Positions 1-8,039 of a DNA stretch of 62,094 bases are shown here, in pieces (within the stretch, counting starts at the first letter, position 1; each line of letters starts with the position of its first letter). The translations under genes and the position numbers were made by a program. The DNA lies in NCBI GenBank assembly GCA_016210005.1, contig JACQVA010000184.1:1-62094 (forward strand). Reading direction: 5' to 3'. The stretch is from Deltaproteobacteria bacterium. GTDB taxonomy: Bacteria; Desulfobacterota; Binatia; HRBIN30; JACQVA1. The notes beneath the pieces were generated by a model that saw nothing but the letters and a program-made list of their open reading frames with translations, was not told the DNA's origin and ran no database searches.

Positions 1-2
1 GT

Positions 3-25
3 CTGACAGTACTGTGTACTGTCAG
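3..25. repeat. perfect 10-bp inverted repeat
   Basis: The arms CTGACAGTAC (3-12) and GTACTGTCAG (16-25) are exact reverse complements around a 3-nt loop. There is no T-run, so a simple intrinsic terminator is unlikely. It lies at the window edge, so its wider context is not visible. It could be a terminus or half of a small palindromic repeat. Confidence 0.8.
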
Positions 26-60
26 GCCGAGGCCCATGGCCGAAAGGGACGAAATTTGTA

Positions 61-80
61 ATTCCAGCGAAAGCGGGAAT
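61..80. repeat. REP-like palindrome with GAAA tetraloop
   Basis: Bases 61-68 pair with 73-80 (one mismatch) around a GAAA loop. The sequence resembles the widespread bacterial REP-type palindrome with a core like ATTCCCGCGAAAGCGGGAAT. It sits inside the reading frame that leaves the left edge on the minus strand, so it may have been inserted into the start of that gene. Confidence 0.65.
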
Positions 81-198
81 GACGGCCATAACACCGAACA
101 GGATCAGGGTCGGCACCACGTTACCCACAAATTTGTCGCGCACCCGGACCGGTTCGCCATCCTTGATTTCTGCCGGCCGGGGAGTAGCCTGCACGGCC

Positions 199-654
199 AT
201 GCACCTGCCTCGCTTCATGCGGCGCGTAAACCGTATCTTCACCAACCCGCTCATGGGCAGCTTCGCCTGGCTGGTGCCGCCGCTGGCGATGGTGCACCAC
301 CTCGGGCGCAAGAGCGGGCGCGAGTACCGTACACCGGTGGTGGCTTTTCCCAGCGCTACCGGCTTCGTGATCCCCATGACTTATGGCCGTGACGTTGACT
401 GGGCGCGCAACATCGTCAGCGCACATGGATGCGAAGTCATGCAAATGGGCCGGAGCACCAGCCTGTGCAACCCGCGCATCGTGGGTTTCAAGGCGGCCGA
501 GCCCCACCTGCCCGCGTTCGTGCGCCCAGCCCTGCGCGCCGCCGATTTCCCTGGCTACGTGTTGCTGGATCTCGCCAACGAGCACGCGCGCCGTGCCGCC
601 AAGCACCCGCCCGCCGCCAAGCGCCGCCCGGGCGGCAGCAGCAAGAGGCTCTAG
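199..654 (+). CDS. deazaflavin (F420)-dependent nitroreductase-family protein
   Basis: This 151-residue protein has the short split-barrel pattern of the DUF385 / deazaflavin-dependent nitroreductase (Ddn-like) family: NRIFTNPLMG near the start, then HHLGRKSGREYRTPV, which is the family's signature segment, and a central GRDVDWARNI stretch. Family members reduce quinones or nitro compounds with F420H2. The frame is open upstream to 79, but the family similarity begins just after ATG 199, so that start is used (ATG 217 is an alternative). The C-terminus is a Lys/Arg/Pro-rich tail. No F420 biosynthesis gene lies nearby, so cofactor use is inferred from the family only. Confidence 0.75.
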   Translation: MHLPRFMRRVNRIFTNPLMGSFAWLVPPLAMVHHLGRKSGREYRTPVVAFPSATGFVIPMTYGRDVDWARNIVSAHGCEVMQMGRSTSLCNPRIVGFKAAEPHLPAFVRPALRAADFPGYVLLDLANEHARRAAKHPPAAKRRPGGSSKRL

Positions 655-796
655 CGCGTCGCTAACCGCACCACCTTTGCCTTGTCGATCGCACGGTGGC
701 GGGCGATCTGGCTGAGGCTGCGGCAGCTTGCAACGGGCAAGGGCGCGTGGAAATAGGCCCCGGGGCGCGCGCCCCGGCGATCAAGGAGCCACACAC

Positions 797-2728
797 ATGA
801 CATTATTCGAACGAACAAGAATCGGCACCATGGAGGTCAAGAATCGCGTCGCCATGGCGCCGATGGGGACAGCCGGGCTGGCCGACAGCGATCTCGGCTA
901 TTCGCGCCGGCTGATCGAGTTCTATGCGGCGCGTGCCCAGGGCGCCACCGGCATGATCATCACCGGCGCCGCCATCGCCAACACCCGGCTCGAAGGCGGC
1001 CTCGCGCACTTCTTGCCCCGCCTCGATAGCCCCAAGTACGTCTCGCGCTTGAGCGAGCTGTGTGATGCCGTCCACCACTACGATGCCAAGCTGGTGTTGC
1101 AACTGAGCGCCGGCTTCGGCCGCGTCAATTACTTGCTCGGCAATACCATCCTGCCGCCGATCTCGGCCTCGGAGGTGCCCTGCTTCCATGACCCCAGCGT
1201 CACCACCCGTGCACTAACGGTCGAGGAGATCGGCGAGCTCATGATGTCCTTCGCCATGGCAGCAGCCATGGCCAAGATGGCCGGCGTCGATGCCATCGAG
1301 ATCCAGGGCTACGGCGGCTATCTCATCGATCAGTTCCAGAGCGCACTGTGGAACCGCCGCACCGACCACTACGGCGGCGATCTCGATGGCCGGCTGCGCT
1401 TCTCGCTCGAACTCATCGGCGCTACCCGCAGCCTGGTAGGGCCGGATTTCCCGATCATCTACAAGTTCACTCCCGATCATTACATACCGGGCGGACGCCA
1501 ACTCGACGAGGGCCTGGAAATCGCCCGCCGGCTCGAACGCGCCGGGGTCGACGCCCTGCACGTCGACGGCGGTTGCTACGAAGTGTGGCACCGCGTCATC
1601 CCCAGTATGTACGAGGCCCAGGCCTGCCAGATCCCGCTGGCACAAGCCGTAAAACAGGTAGTGAAGCTGCCGGTCATTGCCCACGGCAAGCTCGGCAACC
1701 CGGCGGTGGCGAAACAAGTCATCGAGGACGGCCAGGCGGATTTCGTCGCCCTGGGCCGGCCGCTGCTCGCCGATCCGGCGTGGGCCAAGAAGGTGAAGCA
1801 AGGGCGCATCGGCGACATCCGGCCGTGCATTGCCTGCAACGAAACCTGCCTGGGTAAGAAGTTCTACGTCAGCTGCACGGTCAACCCGCAGACCGGCATG
1901 GAACGCGACTACGCGCTGGTGCCGGTCGGGCGTAAGCGCAAGGTGCTGGTCATCGGCGGCGGTCCGGGCGGCCTGGAAGCGGCGCGGGCCGCCGCCGCTC
2001 GCGGTTGTGAGGTCACGCTGTGGGAGCAGACCGCTCGCCTGGGCGGCAAGATGCACGTCGCCGCGGTGCCGGAGTTCAAGCGCGACATTCGGCCGCTCAT
2101 TCGCTTTCTCTCTACCGAGGTCGAGAAGGCCGGCGTCAAGGTGGAGTTGCAGAAGGCCGCCACGCCCACGCTGGTGCAGCAACACCGGCCCGACGTGGTG
2201 ATTGTCGCCACCGGCTCGCAATTCAAGCTGCCGGCGGTGCCCGGGGTGGAGAGCCGGCACGTGCTCAATACCGTCGAGTTGTACCAGCGGCCCGAGTCGC
2301 TGGGAGAGCGGGTGCTGGTGGTCGGCGGCGGCCTGTGCGGCTGCGAGGCGGCCGTCTACCTGGCGCAGCAAGGCCGGCGGGTGACCATCGTCGAGATGAT
2401 GCCGGAGATGGTGCCGCAAGGCAGTAAGACCATCAACACCATCCTGGCAATCAAGGCCCTGCTGGCGCAAGCTCAGGTGACCGTGATGACCAGCACCAAG
2501 CTGGTCGAGATCACCCCCCGCGGCGCGATGGTCGAGCGCAACGGCGGCCGCGAGGAACTGGCAGCGGACAGCGTCGTCATCGCCACCGGCTTCACCCCCG
2601 ATCTCACACTACGTGATGCGCTGGAGCAGCTGGGGACGGAGGCGGTCGCCGTCGGCGACTGCAACCGGCCGCGCACCATCCAGGAGGCGATTTGGGAAGG
2701 CTATCACGCCGCCCGCGTGATCAGCTGA
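797..2728 (+). CDS. NADH:flavin oxidoreductase / 2,4-dienoyl-CoA reductase-like, Fe-S flavoenzyme
   Basis: A 643-residue two-part flavoenzyme of the FadH/BaiCD/2-enoate reductase type. The N-terminal ~350 residues form an Old Yellow Enzyme TIM barrel (IEIQGYGGYLIDQF, SALWNRRTDHYGG). A 4Fe-4S cysteine cluster follows (CIACNETCLG and a further Cys in YVSCTVNP). The C-terminal half is a pyridine-nucleotide disulphide-oxidoreductase fold with two dinucleotide motifs (VIGGGPGGLEAA and VVGGGLCGCEAA). The family reduces C=C bonds of enones or enoyl-CoAs using NAD(P)H through FMN, FAD and the Fe-S cluster; the substrate cannot be told. The start at ATG 797 is supported by AAGGAG at 783-788; the frame is open to 728 but that extension is Arg-rich and unlike the family. 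It is probably monocistronic. Confidence 0.9.
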   Translation: MTLFERTRIGTMEVKNRVAMAPMGTAGLADSDLGYSRRLIEFYAARAQGATGMIITGAAIANTRLEGGLAHFLPRLDSPKYVSRLSELCDAVHHYDAKLVLQLSAGFGRVNYLLGNTILPPISASEVPCFHDPSVTTRALTVEEIGELMMSFAMAAAMAKMAGVDAIEIQGYGGYLIDQFQSALWNRRTDHYGGDLDGRLRFSLELIGATRSLVGPDFPIIYKFTPDHYIPGGRQLDEGLEIARRLERAGVDALHVDGGCYEVWHRVIPSMYEAQACQIPLAQAVKQVVKLPVIAHGKLGNPAVAKQVIEDGQADFVALGRPLLADPAWAKKVKQGRIGDIRPCIACNETCLGKKFYVSCTVNPQTGMERDYALVPVGRKRKVLVIGGGPGGLEAARAAAARGCEVTLWEQTARLGGKMHVAAVPEFKRDIRPLIRFLSTEVEKAGVKVELQKAATPTLVQQHRPDVVIVATGSQFKLPAVPGVESRHVLNTVELYQRPESLGERVLVVGGGLCGCEAAVYLAQQGRRVTIVEMMPEMVPQGSKTINTILAIKALLAQAQVTVMTSTKLVEITPRGAMVERNGGREELAADSVVIATGFTPDLTLRDALEQLGTEAVAVGDCNRPRTIQEAIWEGYHAARVIS

Positions 2729-3144
2729 CCGTGACCGCGGCCCGGGCGCAGCCAGCGGCCTGCCGCAGCGCGCGGGCCGCATACACCCGCGTTAGGTGAG
2801 CGCGCTATTCGGCCGAGGCAAACAGATCCGAGAGCACCGTGACGCCCTGTGCCACTTGCTGCGTTGCGGCTGTATAGCAACGGCGGTTCGGGCCTTTGGT
2901 TCACCAGCGCCGCCGCCGGTCTCCTACAACGGATTGAACGGATTAAAGGGATCGAGCGGAACTGGACGCCGACCTTTGCCCCAGGCTACACCAGGCGCGG
3001 GATCGCATCTTCTTGGTTCTTGGCCTAATTCGCGCACCTTCGGGCGCGCTGCGCGCTCTTGCTCTTGAGACGTCGGCTGTTGCTTTGGTGCATCAGCCAG
3101 CATAAACTTCATCCGCAAATGATGAGATGTCTATGGAGGTAACG
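2729..3144. other. 416-bp intergenic region, no convincing gene
   Basis: No frame here resembles a known family. A 64-codon minus-strand frame (2924-3118) exists, but its C-terminal end (DPFNPFNPL) simply translates a 9-bp degenerate repeat, so it is not called as a gene. The end of the region (3135-3140, GGAGGT) is the ribosome-binding site of the next gene. Confidence 0.6.
2931..2957. repeat. short 9-bp degenerate tandem repeat
   Basis: Three consecutive 9-bp units begin with GGATT or GGATC: GGATTGAAC, GGATTAAAG and GGATCGAGC. The array is short and degenerate, with no visible function. Confidence 0.55.
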
Positions 3145-3846
3145 ATGCTGACGAGAAGGAACCTGGCACTTGGGGTCATAGCCGTCCTAGTGGTCTCCTC
3201 TTTGTCCGGCTGCGCGGCCTGGCAGAACACGTCGCGGACCACCAAGGGCGCAGTGCTCGGAACAGCGGGGGGCGCAGGAGCCGGAGCCGCAATCGGCGCG
3301 ATCGTCGGCGGTGGCAAGGGTGCCGGCAAGGGCGCTGCCATCGGCGCGGTGGTCGGCGGCCTCGCCGGTACGGGCATCGGCTACTACATGGAACAGCAGG
3401 CAAAGGAGATGGAGGCGGTTCTCGCCGAACAGGACCGCCTGCGCCGCCGCCAAGATCAACTCGACATCGAGCTTTCGAGCGACGTGCTCTTCGAGTCCGG
3501 CAAAGCGTACCTTCAACCCGGCGCGCGCGACAAGCTCGCCCGCTTCGCCGGCGTGCTCAATCGCTACCCGGAGAGCCGCGTCGCGGTTGTCGGGCACACC
3601 GACAACCGCGGCAGCGACGAGCTGAACTACAGCCTATCCAAACAGCGCGCCGACGCGGTGGCGTCCGTTTTCTCGGCGAGCGGCGTATCGCCAAGCCGCA
3701 TGACTACACTCGGCGAGGGGAAGTCGCGCCCCGTGGCCACCAACGAGACTCCGGAGGGTCGCGCGCAGAACCGGCGCGTCGATGTGCACGTGATGCCCGC
3801 CGATCAGGCCGGCTCGCCAGCGGGTGCTGGGTCGGAGCCTTACTGA
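3145..3846 (+). CDS. OmpA-family lipoprotein with glycine zipper
   Basis: A 233-residue lipoprotein. It starts with a signal peptide and lipobox (SLSGC), then a glycine-zipper segment rich in Gly/Ala (residues ~35-80: AIGAIVGGGKGAGKG, AVVGGLAGTGIGYYME), a short coiled-coil-like region (EAVLAEQDRLRRRQDQL) and a C-terminal OmpA-like peptidoglycan-binding domain (SDVLFESGKAYL, VVGHTDNRGS, NRRVDVHV). Members tether the outer membrane to peptidoglycan. The start at ATG 3145 is chosen because GGAGGT lies 4 nt upstream; an in-frame ATG at 3127 has no such site. A second OmpA-domain protein lies 0.8 kb downstream. Confidence 0.9.
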   Translation: MLTRRNLALGVIAVLVVSSLSGCAAWQNTSRTTKGAVLGTAGGAGAGAAIGAIVGGGKGAGKGAAIGAVVGGLAGTGIGYYMEQQAKEMEAVLAEQDRLRRRQDQLDIELSSDVLFESGKAYLQPGARDKLARFAGVLNRYPESRVAVVGHTDNRGSDELNYSLSKQRADAVASVFSASGVSPSRMTTLGEGKSRPVATNETPEGRAQNRRVDVHVMPADQAGSPAGAGSEPY

Positions 3847-3980
3847 TACGTTCGGGAAGACTCCGATCCGCCAATCGCCGAGGTGGCGGCCGGTACAGCG
3901 GTGCACGCTGCCGTACCGGGATCTAGACGTATGGTCGCCCGGATCGCGTCCATCCTTTGATGCCAGCGAAACCCGGCGAC

Positions 3981-4412
3981 TCAGTCACAGTTGCCCAGGC
4001 GTTTGCCCTTCCACTTCGTCTCCATCGTCATCGCCTGCGGGCCCATCTGCATGTTCACCGTCATGCCCCCTTCGACGCTATCGCCGTGCCCGGTCAGCGT
4101 CGCGCGCCCCTTCATCTCGGGACCCTTCGCACCTTTGCAGGTGACCTCGAAGGTGTGCGTATTCCCGGAGACCTCGCGTCCGCTCAGCGTGCAGTGGCCA
4201 TCCTTGGTCAATCCCTTCATCGCGTTGTCGGGATCGGTATCCTTCTCCGTGAGGCACTTCGTCTGAGTCTTGGTCTGCGGCTGCGGCATTACCGACATGA
4301 CCGAAGTGGTCTCGAACTGCCACTTCCCGGCCCTCATCTCGAAGGCGGCGAAGACCGCAGCGGGCGCGAGAGTAACGGCAGCGGTGACAAGCGTAACACG
4401 AATGCCAAACAT
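3981..4412 (-). CDS. DUF3617-family periplasmic protein
   Basis: The 143-residue protein has a signal peptide ending near PAAVFA and then the DUF3617 pattern: MRAGKWQFETT near the mature start, QTKCLTEKD, HCTLSGREVSG and FEVTCKG. The conserved cysteines (in KCLTE, HCTL, VTCKG and the C-terminal NC) fit a small disulphide-bonded exported protein. Its function is unknown in the family. A GGAGGGATCC ribosome-binding region directly precedes ATG 4412. It is convergent with the upstream OmpA lipoprotein gene. Confidence 0.8.
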   Translation of the reverse strand: MFGIRVTLVTAAVTLAPAAVFAAFEMRAGKWQFETTSVMSVMPQPQTKTQTKCLTEKDTDPDNAMKGLTKDGHCTLSGREVSGNTHTFEVTCKGAKGPEMKGRATLTGHGDSVEGGMTVNMQMGPQAMTMETKWKGKRLGNCD

Positions 4413-4622
4413 GGATCCCTCCCCGATCGGTTCCGGGCACCTTACCAGTTGAGCGGCCTAGTGCAACCGATTACTTTTGGACCGGAAGGTCGGCGGGCCG
4501 TCCCTTGACAGCGGGTTCAAGCGCGTTCTAAGGGGTGGTGTGTCCAAGCGCACTAAGGTAGACGCCTCATTTGTCATCGTGCAATCGGCGGAGTCGTCCA
4601 TGAATGAGAGGAACGACAAGGC

Positions 4623-5900
4623 GTGAGACCAGCCTGGTTCGCGGCCAGCATCTATTCGATCGCGTTGTTCGTCGCGGTCGACCTCGCCGCATCCTCTGAC
4701 GGCAGGGCCGAGCCGCCCGCGGGTTCAGAGAAACTCGTGCTGGCGGCGGAGGTGGCGGAACGTATTGACTACCTGACGTTCGCACAGGGGGCGGTACCGA
4801 TCCGGGTTGGCGGCGCGGGGGCAAAGCAGGGCGCCAACTTCGAGCATGCCGTCCGTGTCATCGACGGCGACGCCACGAGCTTCTCGATCGTCAGCAAGGC
4901 AACGGCCGGGACCGACACCGAATTTGTCTATATGTTGCCGGCGCCCACGACGTTCGATCGGTTTGCGGTACCGGGCATCCTGGAGACGCCAAGCCCATCC
5001 ACGACGTTCACTCGCCTGGTCGAGGTGCACGGATCCGCGACGGGTCCTGACGAGGGATTTACGCTTCTTTCGTCCGCGACGCTGCATACGCATCGAAAAC
5101 GCGGCCAGGTAACGGAGCTCACAGTCGCATGGAAGCGTCCGGTGCGCTGGGTCAAAGTACGATTGGTGGGCGGCATCGAGATGCTACGGCCCGAGATGTC
5201 GTTGGAATTCAGCGAGATCATCGGTAACGGCACACAGGAATCGCCGCCGCTAGCCGAGTATTTCACCGGCGCCTGGCGCGGTGCGGGGGTGAAGCTCGAG
5301 ATGAAACAAGCGGGCCCTCTCGTGTCCGGTTGTTACGACAACAGCGGAGACCTCAAGGGGACCGTGAGCGGCAACATCCTGCAGGCCACTGGAGTCGACC
5401 GCTCCGACGGTGTACAGAGCACTTTCATACTGTCCGTGGTTGACGATGGAACGATCCGCGGAGTCCGCTCGACGAACAAGGGACCCTTCCGACTCTACAC
5501 CGGGCCGACCGCAGCTTCCGGTGCGGCTTCCATCTGCAAAGATCCCCCGGCGCCGAGACTCGGTTGCGGTTCCATCATTCACGGGATTCGTTTCGCGTTC
5601 GATTCCGCCGAGATCCAACCAGCCTCCGAGCCGGTCCTCGCCGAGCTGTTCAAGGGACTCAAGTCCGACCCCAGCGGCGCAATCATCATCGAAGGTCACA
5701 CCTCGAGCGAGGGCTCGGACAGCTACAACCAGGAGCTCTCGGAGCGGCGAGCCCGCGCGGTCGTGGAGGATCTTGTGCGGCGCGGAGTGGCCGCGAATAG
5801 AATTAGTGCCGCCGGGCTAGGGGAACGCCGTCCAATTGCCGGCAACAACGACGAGAGCGGCCGCTCGCTGAATCGCCGAGTCGAGGTCCGTTGCCGATGA
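4623..5900 (+). CDS. exported protein with C-terminal OmpA-like domain
   Basis: A 425-residue protein starting at GTG 4623, with an N-terminal signal-like segment (FAASIYSIALFVAVDLAA). Residues ~45-205 look like a beta-rich sugar-binding-type (discoidin-like) domain (TTFDRFAVPGI, KRPVRWVKVRLVGG), though that assignment is tentative. A second beta domain follows (EYFTGAWRGAGVKLEM ... VSGCYDNSGDLKGTVSGN). The last ~105 residues are a clear OmpA/MotB peptidoglycan-binding domain (IRFAFDSAEIQPAS, IIIEGHTSSEGSDSYN, LNRRVEVRC). It probably anchors an outer-membrane or periplasmic recognition module to the cell wall. There is no good SD before GTG 4623. Confidence 0.8.
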   Translation: MRPAWFAASIYSIALFVAVDLAASSDGRAEPPAGSEKLVLAAEVAERIDYLTFAQGAVPIRVGGAGAKQGANFEHAVRVIDGDATSFSIVSKATAGTDTEFVYMLPAPTTFDRFAVPGILETPSPSTTFTRLVEVHGSATGPDEGFTLLSSATLHTHRKRGQVTELTVAWKRPVRWVKVRLVGGIEMLRPEMSLEFSEIIGNGTQESPPLAEYFTGAWRGAGVKLEMKQAGPLVSGCYDNSGDLKGTVSGNILQATGVDRSDGVQSTFILSVVDDGTIRGVRSTNKGPFRLYTGPTAASGAASICKDPPAPRLGCGSIIHGIRFAFDSAEIQPASEPVLAELFKGLKSDPSGAIIIEGHTSSEGSDSYNQELSERRARAVVEDLVRRGVAANRISAAGLGERRPIAGNNDESGRSLNRRVEVRCR

Positions 5901-5980
5901 AGACAATCCGGCGCAGCTCTTTGAATTCATTACGATCGACGGTCTGAGAACGCTCTCAACTCGACCGGAGGTGGACGGAG

Positions 5981-6421
5981 GTGGATACTGCCTCTCGATT
6001 TTCGAGACGACGACGCCGTATCTGGAGAACGCGCATCGCCAGCGTTTTGATCTTGGCCTCATCGGTCTTCTCCGGGTGCGGGTACGGCAAGGCCGGTGAG
6101 CCCTGCCAACGCACGGGCGACGGTTTCCTGGCGCATCACAACTGCGAGACGTTTTGTTTGTCTTTCCCCATTTCTTGTCCCGACGGGTCCAGTGGCACAC
6201 CGAACCTCTGCGCCGGGAAAGAGAGCTGCGTGGAGGGGGAATGCCCCGTGGGCCAGGTGTGTATCCGGGTAAACGTCGACCGCTCGTTCTGTGTTCCCGA
6301 CACGATCTGCCCAACGTGGCGCCAGATCGGCGTTCCGAATCCCGTGCTTACGCCCGATGCAGAGATCAAGCGTCAGATGAGCGCACCTCGCCGCAACCTC
6401 AAACCCGTCGATACGCCGTGA
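5981..6421 (+). CDS. small Cys-rich lipoprotein
   Basis: A 146-residue protein starting at GTG 5981, preceded by GGACGGAG. After an Arg-rich n-region comes a hydrophobic signal with a lipobox-like FSGC. The mature part carries about a dozen cysteines spread in a knottin-like manner (GEPCQRTGDGF, CETFCLSFPISC, NLCAGKESCVEGECPVGQVC). Such proteins are common on the surface of myxobacterial and deltaproteobacterial-like cells. Its function is unknown. Its stop codon overlaps a possible GTG start of the next gene (GTGA at 6418-6421), suggesting co-transcription. Confidence 0.65.
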   Translation: MDTASRFSRRRRRIWRTRIASVLILASSVFSGCGYGKAGEPCQRTGDGFLAHHNCETFCLSFPISCPDGSSGTPNLCAGKESCVEGECPVGQVCIRVNVDRSFCVPDTICPTWRQIGVPNPVLTPDAEIKRQMSAPRRNLKPVDTP

Positions 6422-6444
6422 GCGCAGAACTCGAACGGAGATGC

Positions 6445-7587
6445 ATGGCAGCGGAAAGGCTCGCGGCCCGCACGCACACGCCCCTGCGCTTTCTGGTCGC
6501 AAGCTTACTCGCGCTTCTGCTCGCGCGTCCGACTCTGGCGTGTCGATGCGTACCTCAAACACTCGATCACTACTTCGAACGCGCCGATCTGGTCATGGTG
6601 GCGCGCACTGTATCGACCCGCATCGTCAAGGGATCGCCGGACTTTCGAACGGCTGAGTTCGCGCCAGTCCAGGAACCTTACAAGGGCGACCCGAAGTCGA
6701 TCGTTGCCTTTGCCACGCATCTTTCGTCGGCCAGTTGCGGAGTACCGGTCGAGGCGGGACAAATGTTTCTGATCTTCGCCGCGCGCGACGAACCCGGCGG
6801 GACCACAGCCTGGTTCGACTCCTGCAATGGAACCCGTCCCTTCGGCCCCGATGTGAAGGTCGTCGACTTCGTCGACACGCCGGCGGAGAAGATCCTTCTC
6901 CGCCTCGAGGGGTTGCGCACCGCCAATGCGGTTCGCGATCCGAGCGCGAATCCCGGCGGACCACGCCTCCCGAAGCCCGGCCATCCGCACGCCGAGTTGA
7001 TCGGATTGCTCGAGCTTGTGACGGTGTTGAATCTCGACGAACCTGGCGCCTCATCACCACCACCGCGCCTGCCCTCTGCGGTGATCGAGGTGATGGCTTC
7101 GCCGGAGTCCGGGGCCGCAGTGGTCGCCCAGATTCGTCTTCCGACCGATATCATCACGCGAGAATTGGACTACGAGAGGAAGGCGGCCGTCGTGCTAGAG
7201 CAGCGAGCCGCTTGGTATCGGATCGCGCTGCCCCACGATCGTAGCGGATGGCTGAGCGCGCGCCTCGCTGGTCCTTTCCACCCGTTCGCGGAGCTCATCG
7301 TAAATCGCCTGTCCTACTTGACGGCCCATTGGGATGGCTGGATATGGCCCGATCCAGGCGCCGGCAACCCAGTGAATGCGAACGTGAAGCAGAGCGAGGG
7401 ACGTCACGAGTACCCGGTAAACGTGCGCGGCACTCAGGACCTCGCTGGCACGCTCTGGCTCCAAGTCGAAATATTGAGTGCGAGCCCGTGCGAAGGTGGA
7501 TCGCCGAAGACAGTAATAAGCGGTTGGGTGCCTGCCTATTCACCTGAAGGAAAGCTTACCGCCTGGTTCTATTCGCGTGGATGCTGA
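6445..7587 (+). CDS. secreted TIMP/netrin-like domain protein
   Basis: This 380-residue protein has a signal peptide ending in LARPTLA, so the mature protein would begin CRC. The residues that follow (CRCVPQTLDHYFERADLVMVARTV) and a later SCGVPVEAGQMFLIFAAR segment follow the layout of TIMP/netrin-type (NTR) domains, in which an N-terminal C-x-C and a 'G..YLIFA' strand are hallmarks. A C-terminal region (WYRIALPHDRSGWLSARL) looks like an SH3-type wall-binding domain. ATG 6445 is chosen for the SD-like CGGAG 5 nt upstream and the signal peptide directly after it; GTG 6418 overlapping the upstream stop is an alternative. The frame is open to 6154 but that part overlaps the upstream gene. The NTR assignment is by eye. 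Confidence 0.65.
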   Translation: MAAERLAARTHTPLRFLVASLLALLLARPTLACRCVPQTLDHYFERADLVMVARTVSTRIVKGSPDFRTAEFAPVQEPYKGDPKSIVAFATHLSSASCGVPVEAGQMFLIFAARDEPGGTTAWFDSCNGTRPFGPDVKVVDFVDTPAEKILLRLEGLRTANAVRDPSANPGGPRLPKPGHPHAELIGLLELVTVLNLDEPGASSPPPRLPSAVIEVMASPESGAAVVAQIRLPTDIITRELDYERKAAVVLEQRAAWYRIALPHDRSGWLSARLAGPFHPFAELIVNRLSYLTAHWDGWIWPDPGAGNPVNANVKQSEGRHEYPVNVRGTQDLAGTLWLQVEILSASPCEGGSPKTVISGWVPAYSPEGKLTAWFYSRGC

Positions 7588-8039
7588 TCCAGGTGGTTGT
7601 CGGGACACCGACTGGCCGGTGTCCCCTTCACCGATCCGGACGTGATCCAGGTCTCCGAGGCGGACAGCCCGCATAAAGGCCTAATTTGACTCATCCGCGA
7701 GCGCCGCACTGAACCCGTCCGACGCCCGCGACGGCGCGCCCAGATCGTGCGACACCGGTAACTGCAGGCTTCCAATTCGAGCTCACGAGCGGGTCTGAAG
7801 TGCGATAGAGGTGGATTCGACGGAACCTGGATCTCCTTGGGTTCACGTTTCGCTACGATCGCGACCTCCACGGAGGCATCGATATCTGAACGTGCAGCCC
7901 TCGAAGAAATCGGTGGCACGAAGGCGAGAGGCGCTGCGGGGCATCGCTCTCCTGCGGCCACGGGCATTCGCGCCATATGCCGCGGCCCTGCAAAGGTCAA
8001 TCGCCGGCGCCCGCCGCACTCGACTGCGGCGGCGCGGCT
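7588..8039. other. 452-bp intergenic region
   Basis: Apart from the hairpin at 7602-7625, nothing recognisable is seen. Frames that are open here are short or extend into the antisense strand of uvrB. The region separates convergent genes, so no promoter is expected for either neighbour. Confidence 0.5.
7602..7625 (+). terminator. 9-bp GC-rich hairpin after the TIMP-like gene
   Basis: GGGACACCG (7602-7610) pairs perfectly with CGGTGTCCC (7617-7625) around a 6-nt loop, 14 nt after the stop codon. No T-run follows, so it would be an atypical intrinsic terminator or a 3'-end stabilising hairpin. Confidence 0.45.

Larger units (their letters stand above)
1..200 (-). pseudogene. possible 5' end of a membrane-protein gene, cut by window edge
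   Basis: On the minus strand a frame opens with ATG at 198-200 and stays open to the window edge (66 codons). Its first ~40 residues look protein-like: a charged stretch (EIKDGEPVRVRDKF) followed by a hydrophobic segment (NVVPTLILFGVM). After that the frame runs through the REP-like palindrome and the second hairpin, where the residues (VIPAFAGI) are what such palindromes encode. Either a gene has been disrupted by repeat insertion or the frame is accidental. Its start overlaps the ATG of the next, divergent gene. No family recognised. Confidence 0.3.

Noticed and set aside
1214-2470. 418-codon minus-strand open frame
   Set aside because: Antisense to the Old-Yellow-Enzyme-type gene, with a His/Leu/Asp-rich composition that is not protein-like.
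2924-3118. 64-codon minus-strand frame near the OmpA lipoprotein gene
   Set aside because: Its end translates a 9-bp repeat and it has no conserved start or family.
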